The translations under genes and the position numbers were made by a program. 64,000 nucleotides of DNA from CAYJAD01 sp964370835 (lineage in GTDB: Bacteria; Desulfobacterota; Desulfovibrionia; Desulfovibrionales; Desulfovibrionaceae), in NCBI GenBank assembly GCA_964370835.1, contig CAYJLO010000003.1:1-64000 (forward strand). The letters run 5' to 3'. Positions within the stretch are counted from its first letter, which is position 1; every line of letters starts with the position of its first letter. The notes under the pieces are model-generated. The model did no database searches. It was given only the letters and a program-made list of their open reading frames with translations, and was not told where the DNA came from. Positions 42,844 to 51,885 of the stretch are shown here, one piece after another.

Positions 42844-45243
42844 TTAGCATGTTTCGTGCCAGCGCAGGAGGCCATAATAGGCCTGGCCCAACGCAATGCC
42901 GCCATCGTTGGCGGGAATGTCTTGCGCCGTGAGCACGGTGAAGCCCATGCGGGTCAATTGCGAGTAGAGCAGGCGGTGCAAAGTGGCATTTTGCATGACG
43001 CCGCCACAAAGGGCTATGGTGTGTATGTCATGTTCCTTGGCGGCAAGTTGTACCATGTGACTAAAGCCATGTCCCACCAGCAGATGAAAAAGCTGTGCGG
43101 CGGCGGCCACGCCATGAACTTTAGCATAGTCCATGGTTTGCGTGAAAAGAGCCTTGCTATCAATCTCCCACAGTTCGTTTTGCTTTTGAGGTGCACAGCT
43201 CAGGAGCTGGGTTTCGGAAAGGGAGGAAGTGTTTTCTTGCCACAAAGCTTTTTGTATATGCTCAAGACGGATGGCGGCTTGACCTTCATGGGTGATGCGC
43301 TGGCAAAGGCCAAGCCCTGCGGATACGGCATCAAACAAACGACCAACGCTGGAAGTCTGAGGGCAGTGGATATTTTTTGCCAGCATTTCCAATACCGCCG
43401 CCGCCATGGGGTTAGCTTGGCAAAGGCGCGTTTCATGCGCCGTACCTTGGGCTAAAGTCACCGCCATGCGCCAAGGTTCGTGAATGGCACGCTCTCCGCC
43501 CACCAAGGCAAAGGGGCTCAAGCGACCAAGCCTTGTGTGCGTGCTGCCATGTATATGCAGTAATTCACCGCCCCAAATGGTGCCATCAAGCCCATACCCT
43601 GTACCATCGAGGCTAAGAGCCAAAGCTGGCCCTTCATGACCGTGGTCAGCAAGCACGGCATAGGCGTGGGCAAAGTGATGTTGTAGGGCATGGCAGGGTA
43701 TATTTCTTTGCTCGGATAATTCTTGCGCCACGTGCGTGGTGAAAAAATCCGGATGGGCATCGTGCACCACACAGGCGGCTTTCACCTGAAGGAGCATTTC
43801 CATATGCTCATGCACTTGCCTGTAAAAATTTCCTGTGGACAAATTTTGCATGTCGCCCATGTGCTGCGACACAAAAGCCGCATCTTGGCGCGTGAGGCAT
43901 AGGGTGTTTTTAAGCTCTGCACCCATGCCCATGATGGTGGGGGCTTCTTTTGCCCAATGGGGCAGGGCCGTTGGGCGCGGCACATATCCACGAGCACGCC
44001 GCAAAAAGACACTTTGTTGTATTGTGTCTGTGAGATGGTGCACGGTGCAAACCGAATCGTCATTACGAATGAGAATATCTCTATTATGCAATAAAAAAAC
44101 ATCAACCATGGGAGCCAGTCTTTGCAGGGCTTCTCTATTGCCAAGGCATAAAGGCTCACCGGCGGCATTGCCCGAGGTCATGACCAAGGCAAGTGGCTGT
44201 TGTTGCGCTGTTGTTGCGCTTTGCAAGTGCTGAAAAAGCGCTGTGTGTAAGGGGGTATAGGGTAGCATAAGGCCGATGGTGTCCGTGTCCGGCGCAAGTA
44301 TGTCCGGTAGCAAAGCTTTGCGCTGACACAGCACTATGGGCTTTTCTTGGCTCATGAGCAGGGCTTCTTCTTGCGCAGATATATGAGCCAAAAGATGAGC
44401 CGTGGCCATGTCCGCCACCATGACGGCCAAGGGTTTATGGGGACGATTTTTTTGCAGGCGCAGACGTTCAATGGCTTGAATGTCACAAGCATGGCAGGTG
44501 AGATGAAATCCCCCCAAGCCCTTCATGGCGGCGAGCTGTCCTTGTAAAAGTCTGTGTGCTAATTTTTGCAATGCTTCTTGGTCTTGCGTGCAATGTGCAA
44601 GCTCTGTGGCATGTGCGTCTGTGCATTTTGCTTCCACCAGCCAAACCTTGGGCCCGCATTGGGGGCAAGCATTGGGCTGGGCATGAAAGCGTCTATCCAT
44701 GGGATTGTCATATTCAGCTTGGCAAGAGGGGCATAAAGGAAAACAGGCCATGGAAGTGTGTGGTCTGTCATAGGGGATGCTGTGGGTGATGGTATAACGC
44801 GGCCCGCAATTGGTGCAATTGGTGAAAGGATACATGAAGCGTGCACCGTGCGGATTTTGCATATCTTCTTGGCATTGCGGACAAAGGCTCATGTCTGAGC
44901 TTATGAGCACACTGTGCGTACCGTCCTGACTGGCTTTACTGTGTATGATGCTAAAATTCTCTTCTTGAGGCTGTACTTGCAAAGTATTCACGTCAAAGAG
45001 CGTGAGCTTTGCCAAGGGGGGCAATTCATTTTGTATATCTTGACTAAAGGCATGCAAAATATCTAGCGGCCCTTGCACTTCAATGTGCACGCCTTGTGCC
45101 GTATTGTTCACATGCCCTGTGAGTGCATATTTATGGGCCAAACGATAAATAAAAGGGCGAAAACCCACCCCTTGGACTTGTCCTTGAGCCAAAATGTGAT
45201 GCCTTGCCACGGGCGCAGAAGAGGAGTTTCTTTGAATGCTCAT
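42844..45243 (-). CDS. hypF: hydrogenase maturation carbamoyltransferase HypF
   Basis: Makes the carbamoyl precursor of the CN ligands of [NiFe] hydrogenase. Domain order is complete: acylphosphatase (GQVQGVGFRPFIYRLA, residues ~18-33), two zinc fingers (CPQCQEDM...CTNCGPRY; CPSCQAEY...CPQCGP, ~108-185), YrdC-like carbamoyl-adenylate domain (~200-390), and a Kae1-like C-terminal domain with HHFAHAYAVLADHG and LSLDGTGYGLDGTIWGGE. 799 residues. Other hyp genes and the hydrogenase itself are not in the window. Its presence implies at least one [NiFe] hydrogenase. Confidence 0.95.
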   Translation of the reverse strand: MSIQRNSSSAPVARHHILAQGQVQGVGFRPFIYRLAHKYALTGHVNNTAQGVHIEVQGPLDILHAFSQDIQNELPPLAKLTLFDVNTLQVQPQEENFSIIHSKASQDGTHSVLISSDMSLCPQCQEDMQNPHGARFMYPFTNCTNCGPRYTITHSIPYDRPHTSMACFPLCPSCQAEYDNPMDRRFHAQPNACPQCGPKVWLVEAKCTDAHATELAHCTQDQEALQKLAHRLLQGQLAAMKGLGGFHLTCHACDIQAIERLRLQKNRPHKPLAVMVADMATAHLLAHISAQEEALLMSQEKPIVLCQRKALLPDILAPDTDTIGLMLPYTPLHTALFQHLQSATTAQQQPLALVMTSGNAAGEPLCLGNREALQRLAPMVDVFLLHNRDILIRNDDSVCTVHHLTDTIQQSVFLRRARGYVPRPTALPHWAKEAPTIMGMGAELKNTLCLTRQDAAFVSQHMGDMQNLSTGNFYRQVHEHMEMLLQVKAACVVHDAHPDFFTTHVAQELSEQRNIPCHALQHHFAHAYAVLADHGHEGPALALSLDGTGYGLDGTIWGGELLHIHGSTHTRLGRLSPFALVGGERAIHEPWRMAVTLAQGTAHETRLCQANPMAAAVLEMLAKNIHCPQTSSVGRLFDAVSAGLGLCQRITHEGQAAIRLEHIQKALWQENTSSLSETQLLSCAPQKQNELWEIDSKALFTQTMDYAKVHGVAAAAQLFHLLVGHGFSHMVQLAAKEHDIHTIALCGGVMQNATLHRLLYSQLTRMGFTVLTAQDIPANDGGIALGQAYYGLLRWHETC

Positions 45244-45382
45244 TCAGTAATTATAGCAAAAAATATTTGATTTTGCACCTTATTTTATGGGCTAGCTCTT
45301 GCTTATTCTAAGCGCACTTGTTAGAAAATCAGCACACGGGCTCAAAGCCCGAGCTCGCTATTTTAGACCATGGGAGGGTTAT

Positions 45383-45964
45383 ATGGTTCAGGAAAATAAG
45401 TTAGGTAAAAGAATAAAAGCTTTTCGCCAAGCACGTGAGATTAGTTTAGAGAAGTTGGCTTCTGACACAGGACTCAGCTTAGAATTTCTCCATGGTTTAG
45501 AAGATAATAACGTGTATCCAAGCATTGGCCCCATGCAAAAAATTGCAGGAGCCTTGGGCATGCGCCTTGGTACTTTCATTGACGATGAAGTTTCTCGCGA
45601 CCCCATCATTTCAGCCCTTGACGGCACAAGCCCCGATGTGCATGTGCAACATTGCCGCTCAAAGAATGTGAGCTATGGATATGTTTCCTTGGGCAAAGGC
45701 AAGAGCGATCGTAATATGGAGCCTTTTCATATCACCATTGCGCCTCTCTCTGAGGAAGAACAAGCTAAGGAGCAAAAAACCTCATCTCACCAAGGTGAAG
45801 AGTTCATGTTGGTGCTCAAAGGGCAGCTCAAGGTTGTGTACGGGCCTGAAACATATATTTTAGAAGAAGGGCAAAGTATTTATTATAATTCCATAGTGCC
45901 TCATTATGTGGGGGCTCATGGGCAAGAACCAGCGCAAATTTTAGCCGTCACCTATCATCCTTAA
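45383..45964 (+). CDS. XRE-cupin transcription regulator
   Basis: 193 residues from ATG 45383, which follows GGGAGGG. N-terminal helix-turn-helix (LGKRIKAFRQAREISLEKLASDTGLSLEFLHGLE) and C-terminal cupin barrel (HQGEEFMLVLKGQLKVVYG...ILEEGQSIYYNSIVPHYVGA). Such proteins sense a small ligand through the cupin. It lies 21 bp upstream of an acyl-CoA synthetase in the same direction, so it probably controls that gene or senses its substrate or product. Confidence 0.88.
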   Translation: MVQENKLGKRIKAFRQAREISLEKLASDTGLSLEFLHGLEDNNVYPSIGPMQKIAGALGMRLGTFIDDEVSRDPIISALDGTSPDVHVQHCRSKNVSYGYVSLGKGKSDRNMEPFHITIAPLSEEEQAKEQKTSSHQGEEFMLVLKGQLKVVYGPETYILEEGQSIYYNSIVPHYVGAHGQEPAQILAVTYHP

Positions 45965-45985
45965 TCGAGTAGGGAACTAAAATAC

Positions 45986-47677
45986 ATGAATAAAGTAGAA
46001 GAAAGACAAAAGCTTTTTGTACTGCGCGAAAAAACTTTGGGCCAGCTTTTGGACGAGGCCGTGGCACGCTTTCCCGAAAATGATGCCGTGGTGTATGTGG
46101 ACCGCGAATACCGCCAAACCTATGCAGAGTTTGCAAAAACTGTGGATGACATGGCCAAAGGTCTCATGGCCTTGGGTGTTAAGAAAGGCGAAAAGGTGGC
46201 AGTTTGGGCCAATAATGTGCCTTATTGGGTGGCTTTGCAATTTGCCACGGCAAAAATTGGTGCCATTCTTATCACCGTTAATACCAATTATCGCGAACAT
46301 GAATTGGAATATTTGCTTAGGCATTCTGAGTGTGAAAATCTTTTCATTGTTGATGGCCAAAGAGATCATGATTTTGTGCAAACCTTGTACAAAATTGCGC
46401 CGGAATTACGCACGCAAAGTCGCGGACATTTAAAGTCTGACACCTTCCCACATTTGCGTCGCGTGTTCTTTCTCGGTCACGAAAAACATCGTGGCATGTA
46501 TTCCATACCCGAATTGCGCGCCATGTCAGTTATGACGGTGGATGCCGAATATAAGGCTCGTCAAGCGGAGCTGGACCCTTGGGATGTCATCAATATGCAG
46601 TATACCTCGGGCACCACGGGTTTTCCCAAGGGCGTCATGCTTACCCATGTGGGCATTGGGCTCAATGGCTATTGGATTGGTGCTCACCAAGGCTTCACGG
46701 AAAAAGATAGATTGTGTCTGCCAGTGCCGCTTTTTCACTGCTTTGGTTGTGTGCTAGGCGTTGCGGCTTGTGTGAATCATGGTACCACCATGGTTATTTT
46801 GGAGAATTTTAATCCCTTATACATGCTAGAAGCCATTGAAAGTGAGCGTTGTACGGCAGTGTACGGGGTGCCCACCATGTTCATTGCTGCCCTTGAGCAC
46901 AAAATGTTTAAACGCTTTGATATGTCATCATTGCGCACGGGCATCATGGCAGGTTCTGTTTGTCCTGAGCCTCTCATGCGCAGAGTGACAGAAGAAATGT
47001 ATCTGAAAGATATCACCATTTGCTACGGTCTCACCGAAGCTTCACCTGTCATAACACAATCTGACGTGACGGATTCTTTGGCATCGCGCTGTTCCACGGT
47101 GGGCTGTGCCATGCCTGGCATTGAAGTCATGGTGGTCGATCCAGATACTTGCGAAGAAGTGCCACGCGGGGAACAAGGGGAAATCCTGTGCCGCGGATAT
47201 AATGTCATGAAGGGGTATTATAATATGCCTGAAGAAACGGCCAAGGCCATCACTGCCGATGGTTGGTTGCATTCTGGAGACCTTGGCACCATGGATGAAA
47301 ATGGCTATGTGGTGGTCACTGGGCGCATAAAAGATATGATTATTCGCGGCGGTGAAAATGTGTACCCGCGTGAAATTGAGGAATACCTTTTGGGCATGGA
47401 AGGCGTGTCCGATGTGCAAGTGGTGGGCGTGCCCAGCTATAAATATGGCGAAGAAGTGGGTGCTTTTATCATCACAAAGCCTAACCATGAGGTTCTGCCC
47501 GAAGATGTGCGCGACTATTGCCGTGGCAAAATTGCTTGGCATAAGGTGCCGCGTTATATCACTACGGTGGAGTCTTATCCTCTTACGGGTAGTGGAAAAA
47601 TACAAAAATTCAAATTGCGTGAGATGGCTTCTGAGCTTTGGCCCGAAGCTATGCAAGAGAAAAAAAGCAGGCAATGA
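45986..47677 (+). CDS. AMP-dependent acyl-CoA synthetase
   Basis: Adenylate-forming enzyme, 563 residues. ATP-binding P-loop YTSGTTGFPKGVMLTH, A5-type YGLTEASPV, Asp of the SGDLGTMDENGY block, hinge GRIKDMIIRGGENVYPREIEEYL, and the C-terminal catalytic Lys in PLTGSGKIQKFKLRE. Closest to medium/long-chain FadD-like ligases; the acyl substrate cannot be read from sequence. Co-transcribed with the XRE-cupin regulator. Confidence 0.9.
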   Translation: MNKVEERQKLFVLREKTLGQLLDEAVARFPENDAVVYVDREYRQTYAEFAKTVDDMAKGLMALGVKKGEKVAVWANNVPYWVALQFATAKIGAILITVNTNYREHELEYLLRHSECENLFIVDGQRDHDFVQTLYKIAPELRTQSRGHLKSDTFPHLRRVFFLGHEKHRGMYSIPELRAMSVMTVDAEYKARQAELDPWDVINMQYTSGTTGFPKGVMLTHVGIGLNGYWIGAHQGFTEKDRLCLPVPLFHCFGCVLGVAACVNHGTTMVILENFNPLYMLEAIESERCTAVYGVPTMFIAALEHKMFKRFDMSSLRTGIMAGSVCPEPLMRRVTEEMYLKDITICYGLTEASPVITQSDVTDSLASRCSTVGCAMPGIEVMVVDPDTCEEVPRGEQGEILCRGYNVMKGYYNMPEETAKAITADGWLHSGDLGTMDENGYVVVTGRIKDMIIRGGENVYPREIEEYLLGMEGVSDVQVVGVPSYKYGEEVGAFIITKPNHEVLPEDVRDYCRGKIAWHKVPRYITTVESYPLTGSGKIQKFKLREMASELWPEAMQEKKSRQ

Positions 47678-47680
47678 TTT

Positions 47681-47696
47681 TGTTTCACGTTAAACA
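47681..47696. other. parS: parS-like site downstream of the acyl-CoA synthetase
   Basis: TGTTTCACGTTAAACA, one mismatch to TGTTTCACGTGAAACA, in the short gap after the synthetase. About 27.7 kb from the parA site within this scaffold. Confidence 0.5.
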
Positions 47697-47701
47697 ATTT
47701 T

Positions 47702-47725
47702 CCCTCACGGAGAGTGTGAGTTTTT
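47702..47725 (+). terminator. small terminator-like hairpin
   Basis: CTCAC-ggagagt-GTGAG followed by TTTTT, after the acyl-CoA synthetase stop. Confidence 0.45.
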
Positions 47726-47745
47726 CTTCTAGGAGCGCTTTGGCC

Positions 47746-48273
47746 ATGTGCTTGAGCGCTCTTGGGCTTTTTTTATGGTGCTTGGGTTTGCCTTTGGTGG
47801 CCACTGCTCAAGAGGCTGTGGAGCATAAGGGCTTTCATTATTTTAGCATGGATGTGCCAAAAGGCTGGTATGTGCATGAAGATAAAGAAGTGATAACCTT
47901 CACAGAACCGCAAAAAAAATGTTCTGTCACCGTCTTGGTGCTCCCGCAAATGGAAATAGAATTTCGCGAGCTCGGCATTTCTTTTTTTCAAAACTTGCAA
48001 GGTTATGCCCCCTCAGGTGAAGATGGTGGCATGTCCTTTGCCATGAAAACAGAAAATGATGTGCCAGCTTTTGTGCGTTTAGCCTCCAACGAAGGCTACT
48101 TTAGCGCCATTACTGCCATGGGGCAATGTAAGTCCCATGAATATATCTTTGAATCTCTGCTTATTTTGGATGAAAAAGGCATTGTGGTGCCCATAACATC
48201 GCGCATACATCCTCTCTTGGATGATAAGCCTAAAGCTCAGCCTGCTCCAAGTAAACCCGCATCTAAGCCATAA
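47746..48273 (+). CDS. exported protein of unknown function
   Basis: About 175 residues. Signal peptide MCLSALGLFLWCLGLPLVATAQ-E with start ATG 47746 (AGGAG 10 bases upstream); the ATG at 47674 overlapping the synthetase stop is a possible longer start. The mature part begins HKGFHYFSMDVPKGWYVHEDKEVITFTEPQK, similar in style to PsbP/Mog1-like lipid or protein-binding folds, and ends in a Pro/Lys/Ala-rich tail. Followed 12 bp later by an EamA transporter. Confidence 0.75.
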   Translation: MCLSALGLFLWCLGLPLVATAQEAVEHKGFHYFSMDVPKGWYVHEDKEVITFTEPQKKCSVTVLVLPQMEIEFRELGISFFQNLQGYAPSGEDGGMSFAMKTENDVPAFVRLASNEGYFSAITAMGQCKSHEYIFESLLILDEKGIVVPITSRIHPLLDDKPKAQPAPSKPASKP

Positions 48274-48285
48274 AGAGAGGCCTTC

Positions 48286-49173
48286 ATGCTTTCCACCACA
48301 GGCAAAGCCTTTGCCCAATTACACGTGTCCATTTTGTTAGCTGGCTTCACCGGCATATTGGGTAAGCTTATCACCATGAGTGAAGGTATGCTCGTATGGT
48401 ACCGTATGTTTTTTACCTTTGTCATATTTGGGATTTTTTTGCTCTTGCGCGGAAAACTTGAAAAAGTAAGTGTGAGGGATGTGCTGAAAATAGGCTTCAC
48501 CGGCGTGCTTATTTGTCTGCATTGGCTCTTTTTTTACGGCAGTATTAAACTTTCCAATGTGTCCATTGGTGTGGTGTGTTTTTCTTTGGTGGGCTTTTTC
48601 ACGGCTTTACTTGAGCCTGTTTTCATGAAAACGCGTTTTTCATGGCGAGAGTTTGCCTATAGCGTGCTCACGGTGGTGGGCGTCATGCTTATCTTTTCTT
48701 TCGATGTGCGATATCGCTTGGGCATTATAGTGGGTATTATTGCTGCTTTGCTTTCGGCTTTATATACCATAAGTATACGTAAATATTGCCACAGCTATAG
48801 CCCCAGCACCACGCTTTTATATCAAATGGGCGGTGGCGTAGGCTTTTTGACTTTACTTTTGCCCTGGTATCTGAACTATTTTGAAATAACGTACATTATT
48901 CCCACATGGTCAGATGTGTTCATGCTGCTCATTTTGGCTGTATGTTGTACCATCTTCATGTCTTTCTTGCTCATTGAATGCTTGCGTTACATCTCTGCTT
49001 TCACCGTGAATCTAAGCTATAACTTAGAGCCTGTGTATAGCATTGTGTTGGCCATGGCCTTCATGGGTGAAGCGCATCAAGTGAACTTTTCTTTTTATAT
49101 GGGGCTTAGCTGCATTATTTTATCGGTGATACTGCAAAGCTTGTGGGTCATGCGCCACAAGCAAGCCATTTAA
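48286..49173 (+). CDS. EamA/DMT family transporter (first)
   Basis: 295 residues, about ten membrane helices in two EamA repeats (first begins LHVSILLAGFTGILGKL; second LGIIVGIIAALLSALYTISIRK). Inner-membrane exporter of metabolites or amino acids; substrate unknown. Its end overlaps the convergent gene by 4 bp. A second, distinct EamA gene lies at 60035. Confidence 0.88.
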   Translation: MLSTTGKAFAQLHVSILLAGFTGILGKLITMSEGMLVWYRMFFTFVIFGIFLLLRGKLEKVSVRDVLKIGFTGVLICLHWLFFYGSIKLSNVSIGVVCFSLVGFFTALLEPVFMKTRFSWREFAYSVLTVVGVMLIFSFDVRYRLGIIVGIIAALLSALYTISIRKYCHSYSPSTTLLYQMGGGVGFLTLLLPWYLNYFEITYIIPTWSDVFMLLILAVCCTIFMSFLLIECLRYISAFTVNLSYNLEPVYSIVLAMAFMGEAHQVNFSFYMGLSCIILSVILQSLWVMRHKQAI

Positions 49174-49580
49174 GCTTTGGGATACATATTGGGCAAGGTG
49201 TTCCAATACCATTGATGAATGAGGCTACGGTCTTCTTTGTGCCAATGGTGGCTTTGTTCAAAAAAGTTTAAGAGTTGTTGTTCCACCTCGGAGAGCTTGT
49301 TTTGCGCATCATCACGCAATTGCCTTTCACGACAAAAAACAATGAGACATTCCAGTAAATCAAAATAGATGTCTGCATCATCGGTGTACCCACAAATTTT
49401 GCTGAAAAATTCTTGATAAAAGGGAGAGTTTGCACTTACTGAGGCTTCAAATAAAGCTTCATGAGCGCATAAGTATTCTAAAAGATCGTGAAGATGCTGT
49501 TCAGTGGGCGTTTTTTGTGTAAGCTTTTTAAGCGTGGCACAAAAGTTTTTCATCTGTTCTGTATGCGTGGTAAAAGACAT
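49170..49580 (-). CDS. conserved-looking helical protein of unknown function
   Basis: 136 residues from ATG 49580 (GGAG 6 bases upstream; two upstream ATGs lie on that site). All-helical, soluble, rich in Leu, Glu, His and Gln, with several Cys (NFCATLKKL, LEYLCAHEALF, LIVFCRERQ). No family recognised. Convergent with and overlapping the EamA gene by 4 bp. Confidence 0.65.
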   Translation of the reverse strand: MSFTTHTEQMKNFCATLKKLTQKTPTEQHLHDLLEYLCAHEALFEASVSANSPFYQEFFSKICGYTDDADIYFDLLECLIVFCRERQLRDDAQNKLSEVEQQLLNFFEQSHHWHKEDRSLIHQWYWNTLPNMYPKA

Positions 49581-49716
49581 TTTCATCTCCATAAAGTATA
49601 ATTGATATTTTTATAGTATTATATATGCATCGCTTTTTTGTCAATGGTTGCCGTATATAGTTTTTCATATAAAAAAGCCTATTATGGAAATAAACTTACC
49701 TTCAAGAAGAGGAATC

Positions 49717-50442
49717 ATGCCATCACCATCACAAGCTTTCACCACATTTCGTTCCGGTACAGATGCCTTACTTTTGGCTGCCTACGCATGGAAGCATAGG
49801 CCACAAGAGCAGACCTTTGTGGAACTGGGCTGTGGAGATGGTTTAGCCACGGCTTTGCTCACCAAGGTGCTAGGGCAAAGAGGGGCTGTCATACGAGCCT
49901 TGGGCGTGGATGTGCAAGAGCAAGTACTGGAGCAAGCAAGGGCGCGCAAAAAGGAGCTCGAGGGGCACGAAGTACACTGGCTAGCGGCTGATATGGCGCA
50001 AAAAAAAGCATTTCGTGCGGCTTGTGCGCAGCTTGGTTTCACTACTGTGTCTTGCGTGTTGGCCAACCCTCCTTACTATACGCAGGGTAGGGTGAGCCCC
50101 CATGAAGCCAGAGCCATGGCACTACATCAAGACGATGATCGTATTTTGGAAGTATTTTGCACTGCCGCCAAGGGATTATTGGAGCATCACGGATGGTTTT
50201 TCACCATTTATGCGGCGCAAAATATGCTGGATTTATTACAGGCTTTGAGCGCACAAGGTTTTGGGGTGCGAAATATCCTTCCTGTGCATACACGTCCCGC
50301 AAAGGCTGCCCGATGGGTCTTGGTGGCGGCGCGCAAGGGGGCGGCCCATGATGTGCAGATGGAGCCGGGGCTGTGCTTGTATGCGCGTAAAAAAGGCGAT
50401 GCCATGAGCCGTGCGGCTTTGAGTTTTTGCCCTTGGTTATAA
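49717..50442 (+). CDS. TrmN6-like N6-adenine methyltransferase
   Basis: 241 residues from ATG 49717 (AGAGGAA upstream). SAM-binding VELGCGDGLATALL and catalytic N-P-P-Y at Asn117 (LANPPYYTQG), the motif of N6-adenine RNA/DNA methyltransferases; the N-terminal FTTFRSGTDALLLAAY resembles the TrmN6 start (tRNA1-Val m6A37). RNA target inferred from the family. Confidence 0.83.
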   Translation: MPSPSQAFTTFRSGTDALLLAAYAWKHRPQEQTFVELGCGDGLATALLTKVLGQRGAVIRALGVDVQEQVLEQARARKKELEGHEVHWLAADMAQKKAFRAACAQLGFTTVSCVLANPPYYTQGRVSPHEARAMALHQDDDRILEVFCTAAKGLLEHHGWFFTIYAAQNMLDLLQALSAQGFGVRNILPVHTRPAKAARWVLVAARKGAAHDVQMEPGLCLYARKKGDAMSRAALSFCPWL

Positions 50443-50445
50443 AAA

Positions 50446-50475
50446 AAGCCGCCCAGAAAAATTTTAAGGCGGCTT
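50446..50475 (-). terminator. terminator of the exported protein gene at 50516
   Basis: AAGCCGCC (50446-50453) pairs with GGCGGCTT (50468-50475); on the minus strand it is followed by a run of T (50440-50447). Confidence 0.8.
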
Positions 50476-50515
50476 GTGTGCCATATGTGCATGGCCTAAA
50501 ATATATCTTGCTTCT

Positions 50516-51004
50516 TTACTTCAACAAATAGCCATATTTCACGGCAAGGCCGTCGGTGCGGTTCACAATTTTTGTGGCCACATCGTCCACATCTTCGCCG
50601 CTGAGCACGTCCACATCTTGTGCCAATAAGTAGCCAAGGTGGCTATCGCTTTGGCTAAAGACCCACAATATGGAATACACCGAACCCACGTGGGGGCGAT
50701 CGCTAAATTCCGCCTTGGAGGTGACCACAAGGCGGATTTTGGGGGCATTTTCTTCATTGAGTTGAAAAAGATTGCTCACATTGAACAGTTCTTTCAGGCG
50801 TGTTGCCAGCTGAATGCCTATGGTGTCCACGCCTTCATGACTCACACTCACTTGTGTGCTGCGCATTTCCAGCTTGGCAGGGGTATTGGCCTTGGCTTGG
50901 CCGGCTTTAGGCGCTTCTGCGGCCATGGACACTGCGCTAATGGCGACAACACCCGTGAGGCTTAAGGCAAAACATAGAAGGGATGAGCGTAAAAGAGTGC
51001 GCAT
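50516..51004 (-). CDS. exported protein of unknown function
   Basis: 162 residues with signal peptide MRTLLRSSLLCFALSLTGVVAISAVSMA-AE. The mature protein after an Ala/Lys/Pro linker has GVDTIGIQLATRLKELFNVSNLFQLNEENAPKIRLVVTSK, a pattern seen in small periplasmic proteins with an alpha/beta fold that bear on outer-membrane or lipid matters. No motif allows a firm call. Single gene with own terminator. Confidence 0.75.
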   Translation of the reverse strand: MRTLLRSSLLCFALSLTGVVAISAVSMAAEAPKAGQAKANTPAKLEMRSTQVSVSHEGVDTIGIQLATRLKELFNVSNLFQLNEENAPKIRLVVTSKAEFSDRPHVGSVYSILWVFSQSDSHLGYLLAQDVDVLSGEDVDDVATKIVNRTDGLAVKYGYLLK

Positions 51005-51109
51005 ATATTCTCCTTAAAAGTTTTGGGAAAAATGAGGGAAAGAGCTTTTCTTAAAAAGGACTTTTCTCTTCCTTTAAAAATATACTTTTTGTTATTGTGA
51101 CCAAGGTGA

Positions 51110-51787
51110 TTAAAAATCTCCTTCCAAGGCCGGCCAAATGAGACAAGGGAAATCCGGCGCAGGGGCGGCTTTGCTTGTGCCTGGCGCGAGGCTGACATGC
51201 CTGCCATTAACCGCAATGCGGTTTTGCGCAAGCCACTGTATAACTTGTGGAAAGAGTCTGTGTTCCAAGGCTTGAATGCGCTTTTGCAAAGTATCTGCTT
51301 GGTCATCTTCCAGCACTGGCACGGCCGCTTGGGCAATGATGGCACCGCCGTCCACTTCTTCGTTGACAAAATGCACCGTACAGCCGGACATTTTTACGCC
51401 GTAAGCGCAGGCATCGGCGGCTCCGTGGGCTCCCACAAAACTGGGCAAAATGGCTGGGTGCACATTGATGACTTTGTCTTTGAAGGCATTGAGGAACACC
51501 GGTGTTAAAATGCGCATGTAGCCGGCAAGCACAATGATGTCTGCACCGCATTCTTGCAAGGCCTCAACCAAGCGCGCGTCAAAGCTTTCGCGGTCGGCAT
51601 GGGCCTTATGATCCAATTCGAGGGTGGGGATGGAAAGCTTTTGGGCTCTTTCCAAGACTTTGGCACCGGGGCGGTTGGTGATGACAAGGCTCACCTTGGC
51701 ATCCAAGGCGCCGCTTTGGATTTTATCAAAAATGGCTTGGGCATTGCTTCCGCTACCGGAAGCTAAAATGGCAATATTTAAGGGCAT
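51110..51787 (-). CDS. purN: phosphoribosylglycinamide formyltransferase (PurN)
   Basis: Third step of purine synthesis, using 10-formyl-THF. ILASGSGSNAQAI at the N-terminus for phosphate binding, catalytic Asn-x-His in INVHPAILPSF, and the GCTVHFVNEEVDGGAIIAQ block with the Asp. 225 residues; the C-terminal 25-residue tail (PGTSKAAPAPDFPC...) is an extension beyond E. coli PurN. Separate from purF by 40 kb. Confidence 0.94.
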   Translation of the reverse strand: MPLNIAILASGSGSNAQAIFDKIQSGALDAKVSLVITNRPGAKVLERAQKLSIPTLELDHKAHADRESFDARLVEALQECGADIIVLAGYMRILTPVFLNAFKDKVINVHPAILPSFVGAHGAADACAYGVKMSGCTVHFVNEEVDGGAIIAQAAVPVLEDDQADTLQKRIQALEHRLFPQVIQWLAQNRIAVNGRHVSLAPGTSKAAPAPDFPCLIWPALEGDF

Positions 51788-51838
51788 AGAGCGCTGTTAC
51801 CTTTATAATTGAGATGCGCGCCTTGTGGGCCTAAAAAA

Positions 51839-51869
51839 AGGCTGATGAAAAGCACGTTTTCATCAGCCT
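51839..51869 (-). terminator. terminator of roo
   Basis: 13-bp stem (51839-51851 with 51857-51869) followed by T7 on the minus strand, directly after the roo stop. Confidence 0.9.
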
Positions 51870-51885
51870 ATCGTAAAGTGTTTAT

